A stretch of DNA of 64,000 bases from Lamellibrachia satsuma (lineage: Eukaryota; Annelida; Polychaeta; Sabellida; Siboglinidae), in the NCBI GenBank assembly GCA_033239005.1, contig BSQZ01000106.1, positions 532,501-596,500 on the forward strand, read 5' to 3'. The stretch's first letter is position 1, and each line of letters starts with the position of its first letter. Shown piece by piece: positions 1-64,000 of the stretch. The translations under genes and the position numbers were made by a program. The notes beneath the pieces were generated by a model, which saw only the letters and a program-made list of their open reading frames with translations, ran no database searches and was not told the DNA's origin.

Positions 1-735
1 ATGCAGTCACCGTCCTATTGAGCTGTCTAATGCAGTCACTGTCCTGTTGAGTTATCTTATGCCGTAACTGTCCTATTGAGCTGTCTAATGCAGTAACTGT
101 CCTATTGAGCTGTCTAATGCAGTGACCATCCTAATGAGCTGTCTAAAGCAGTCACCGTCCTGTTGAGCTGTCTAATGCAGTCACCGTCCTATTAAGCTGT
201 CTAATGCAGTGACTATACTATTGAGCTGTCTAATGCAGTCACCGTCCTATTAAGCTGTCTAATGCAGTGACTATACTATTGAGCTGTCCAATGCAGTCAC
301 TGTCCGGTTGAGCTGTCTAATGCAGTCACCGTCCTATTAAGCTGTCTAATGCAGTGACTATACTATTGAGCTGTCTAATGCAGTCACCGTCCTATTGAGC
401 TGTCTAATGCAGTGACTATACTATTGAGCTGTCCAATGCAGTCACTGTCCGGTTGAGCTGTCTAATGCAGTCACCGTCCTATTGAGCTGTCTAATCCAGT
501 CACCGTCCTGTTGAGCTGTCTAATGCCGTAACCGTCCTATTGAGCTGTCTAATGCAGTCACTGTCCTATTGAGCTGTCTAATGCAGTCACCGTCCTATTG
601 AGCTGTCTAATGCCATAACCGTCCTATTGAGCTGTCTAATGCACTAACTGTCCTATTGAGCTGTCTAATGCAGTCACCGTCCTATTGAGCTATATAATGC
701 AGTCACCGTCCTATTGAGCTGTCTAATGCAATGAC
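1..735. repeat. 29-bp minisatellite, about 25 copies
   Basis: Tandem units of about 29 bp built on gagctgtctaatgcagtcac followed by cgtcctatt run from the window edge to about 735. Variants differ at fixed positions (cagtcacc, cagtgact, ccgtaact), giving a patchy higher-order pattern. The array ends immediately before a possible acceptor (ctgcag at 740-745). It is cut by the left window edge, so its full length is unknown. Confidence 0.93.
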
Positions 736-745
736 TCGACTGCAG

Positions 746-847
746 TGAGATCCAGACCATGAACCACCTACTGAATTGTCGCTTTCTGAACAAACTTTGC
801 TCCCTGATGGATCTCACAGCGACATCAGACCTAGCCAAAGACACACT
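746..847 (+). other. possible upstream exon with unresolved donor
   Basis: After a ctgcag acceptor the frame reads EIQTMNHLLNCRFLNKLCSL and continues through DLAKDTL before two stops at 849-854. Composition and helical pattern look like the HERC1 helical region. However, the only nearby GT (848) leaves two bases of a codon, while exon 1 needs one, and the intron would be only about 41 bp. It is either a real exon with a sequence or assembly error, a decayed exon, or chance. Confidence 0.35.
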
Positions 848-888
848 GTGATGATGACTGAGTCAATGACTGTGGTTGACATTTTCAG

Positions 889-63744
<62,856 letters not shown>

Positions 63745-64000
63745 GTCTGTGCTACTTCATCCAATGTCTCAGTTTATCACATGGGTAATTGCTACTGATA
63801 ATGCACTGTGTACAGTGATATACTCTGTCTTGCATGATGTGATATAGTGCAATAAAAACCAATATAGCGCAAATCGTTTGCTTTATCATTACACTTACCT
63901 GCAATTCTATTATACATAGGTTTATTTATATAAACGTACGTATACATATTAGCATTTTGTTTCCTAATTTTACTTTTTATTTATTTCTCTTAAAAGCATC
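63745..64000. other. start of intron 42, cut by the window edge
   Basis: 256 bp, AT-rich, no feature seen. Confidence 0.7.

Overview
The window is part of an animal genome: one very large, intron-rich gene on the + strand, read through 42 short GT-AG exons spread over almost 63 kb (889-63744). The exons join without a frame break into 2,725 codons. Conserved blocks appear in the order expected of HERC1, the giant HECT/RCC1-family E3 ubiquitin ligase: a helical region, a SPRY domain (exons 13-16), a UBA-like segment (24-25), a Cys/His zinc-binding block (28-29), a helical block (30-34) and a WD40 propeller (34-42). The first RCC1 propeller should lie upstream, and the second RCC1 propeller and HECT domain downstream. 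No promoter, start codon, stop codon or poly(A) site of this gene is in the window. The species is not identifiable from sequence alone; CR1-like LINEs with an esterase-type ORF1, tRNA-derived SINEs, Penelope-like ends and a piggyBac derivative suggest an invertebrate, possibly marine.

About 87% of the window is intron, and the introns are built largely from mobile elements and tandem arrays. Mobile elements include several CR1-like LINE copies (8221-8643, 15668-15995, 45818-46806, 46818-47090, 47603-48978 and a near-complete 51161-55195), a second LINE type at 59690-62862, a 985-bp piggyBac derivative with TTAA duplications (27384-28368), four copies of a MITE with terminal inverted repeats, a SINE family, two Penelope-like 3' ends, a TRIM-like pair of 385-bp direct repeats, and other dispersed families.

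The outstanding signal is about 19 minisatellite arrays, many of which can be traced to a local seed. One group starts at splice junctions of the host gene and copies them: donors of exons 6, 11 and 17, acceptors of exons 17 and 33, and an array directly at the donor of exon 7. These arrays put rows of decoy splice sites beside the real ones, and at exons 6 and 33 the nearest decoy keeps the reading frame. A second group grew inside mobile elements: an 18-bp array inside a SINE, a 24-bp coding array inside a LINE reverse transcriptase, a TA array inside another reverse transcriptase, a 26-bp array in a dispersed repeat, a 61-bp array in another, and a 47-bp array in a MITE. Long open frames over these arrays are by-products of units divisible by three. 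No rRNA, tRNA or CRISPR array was seen.
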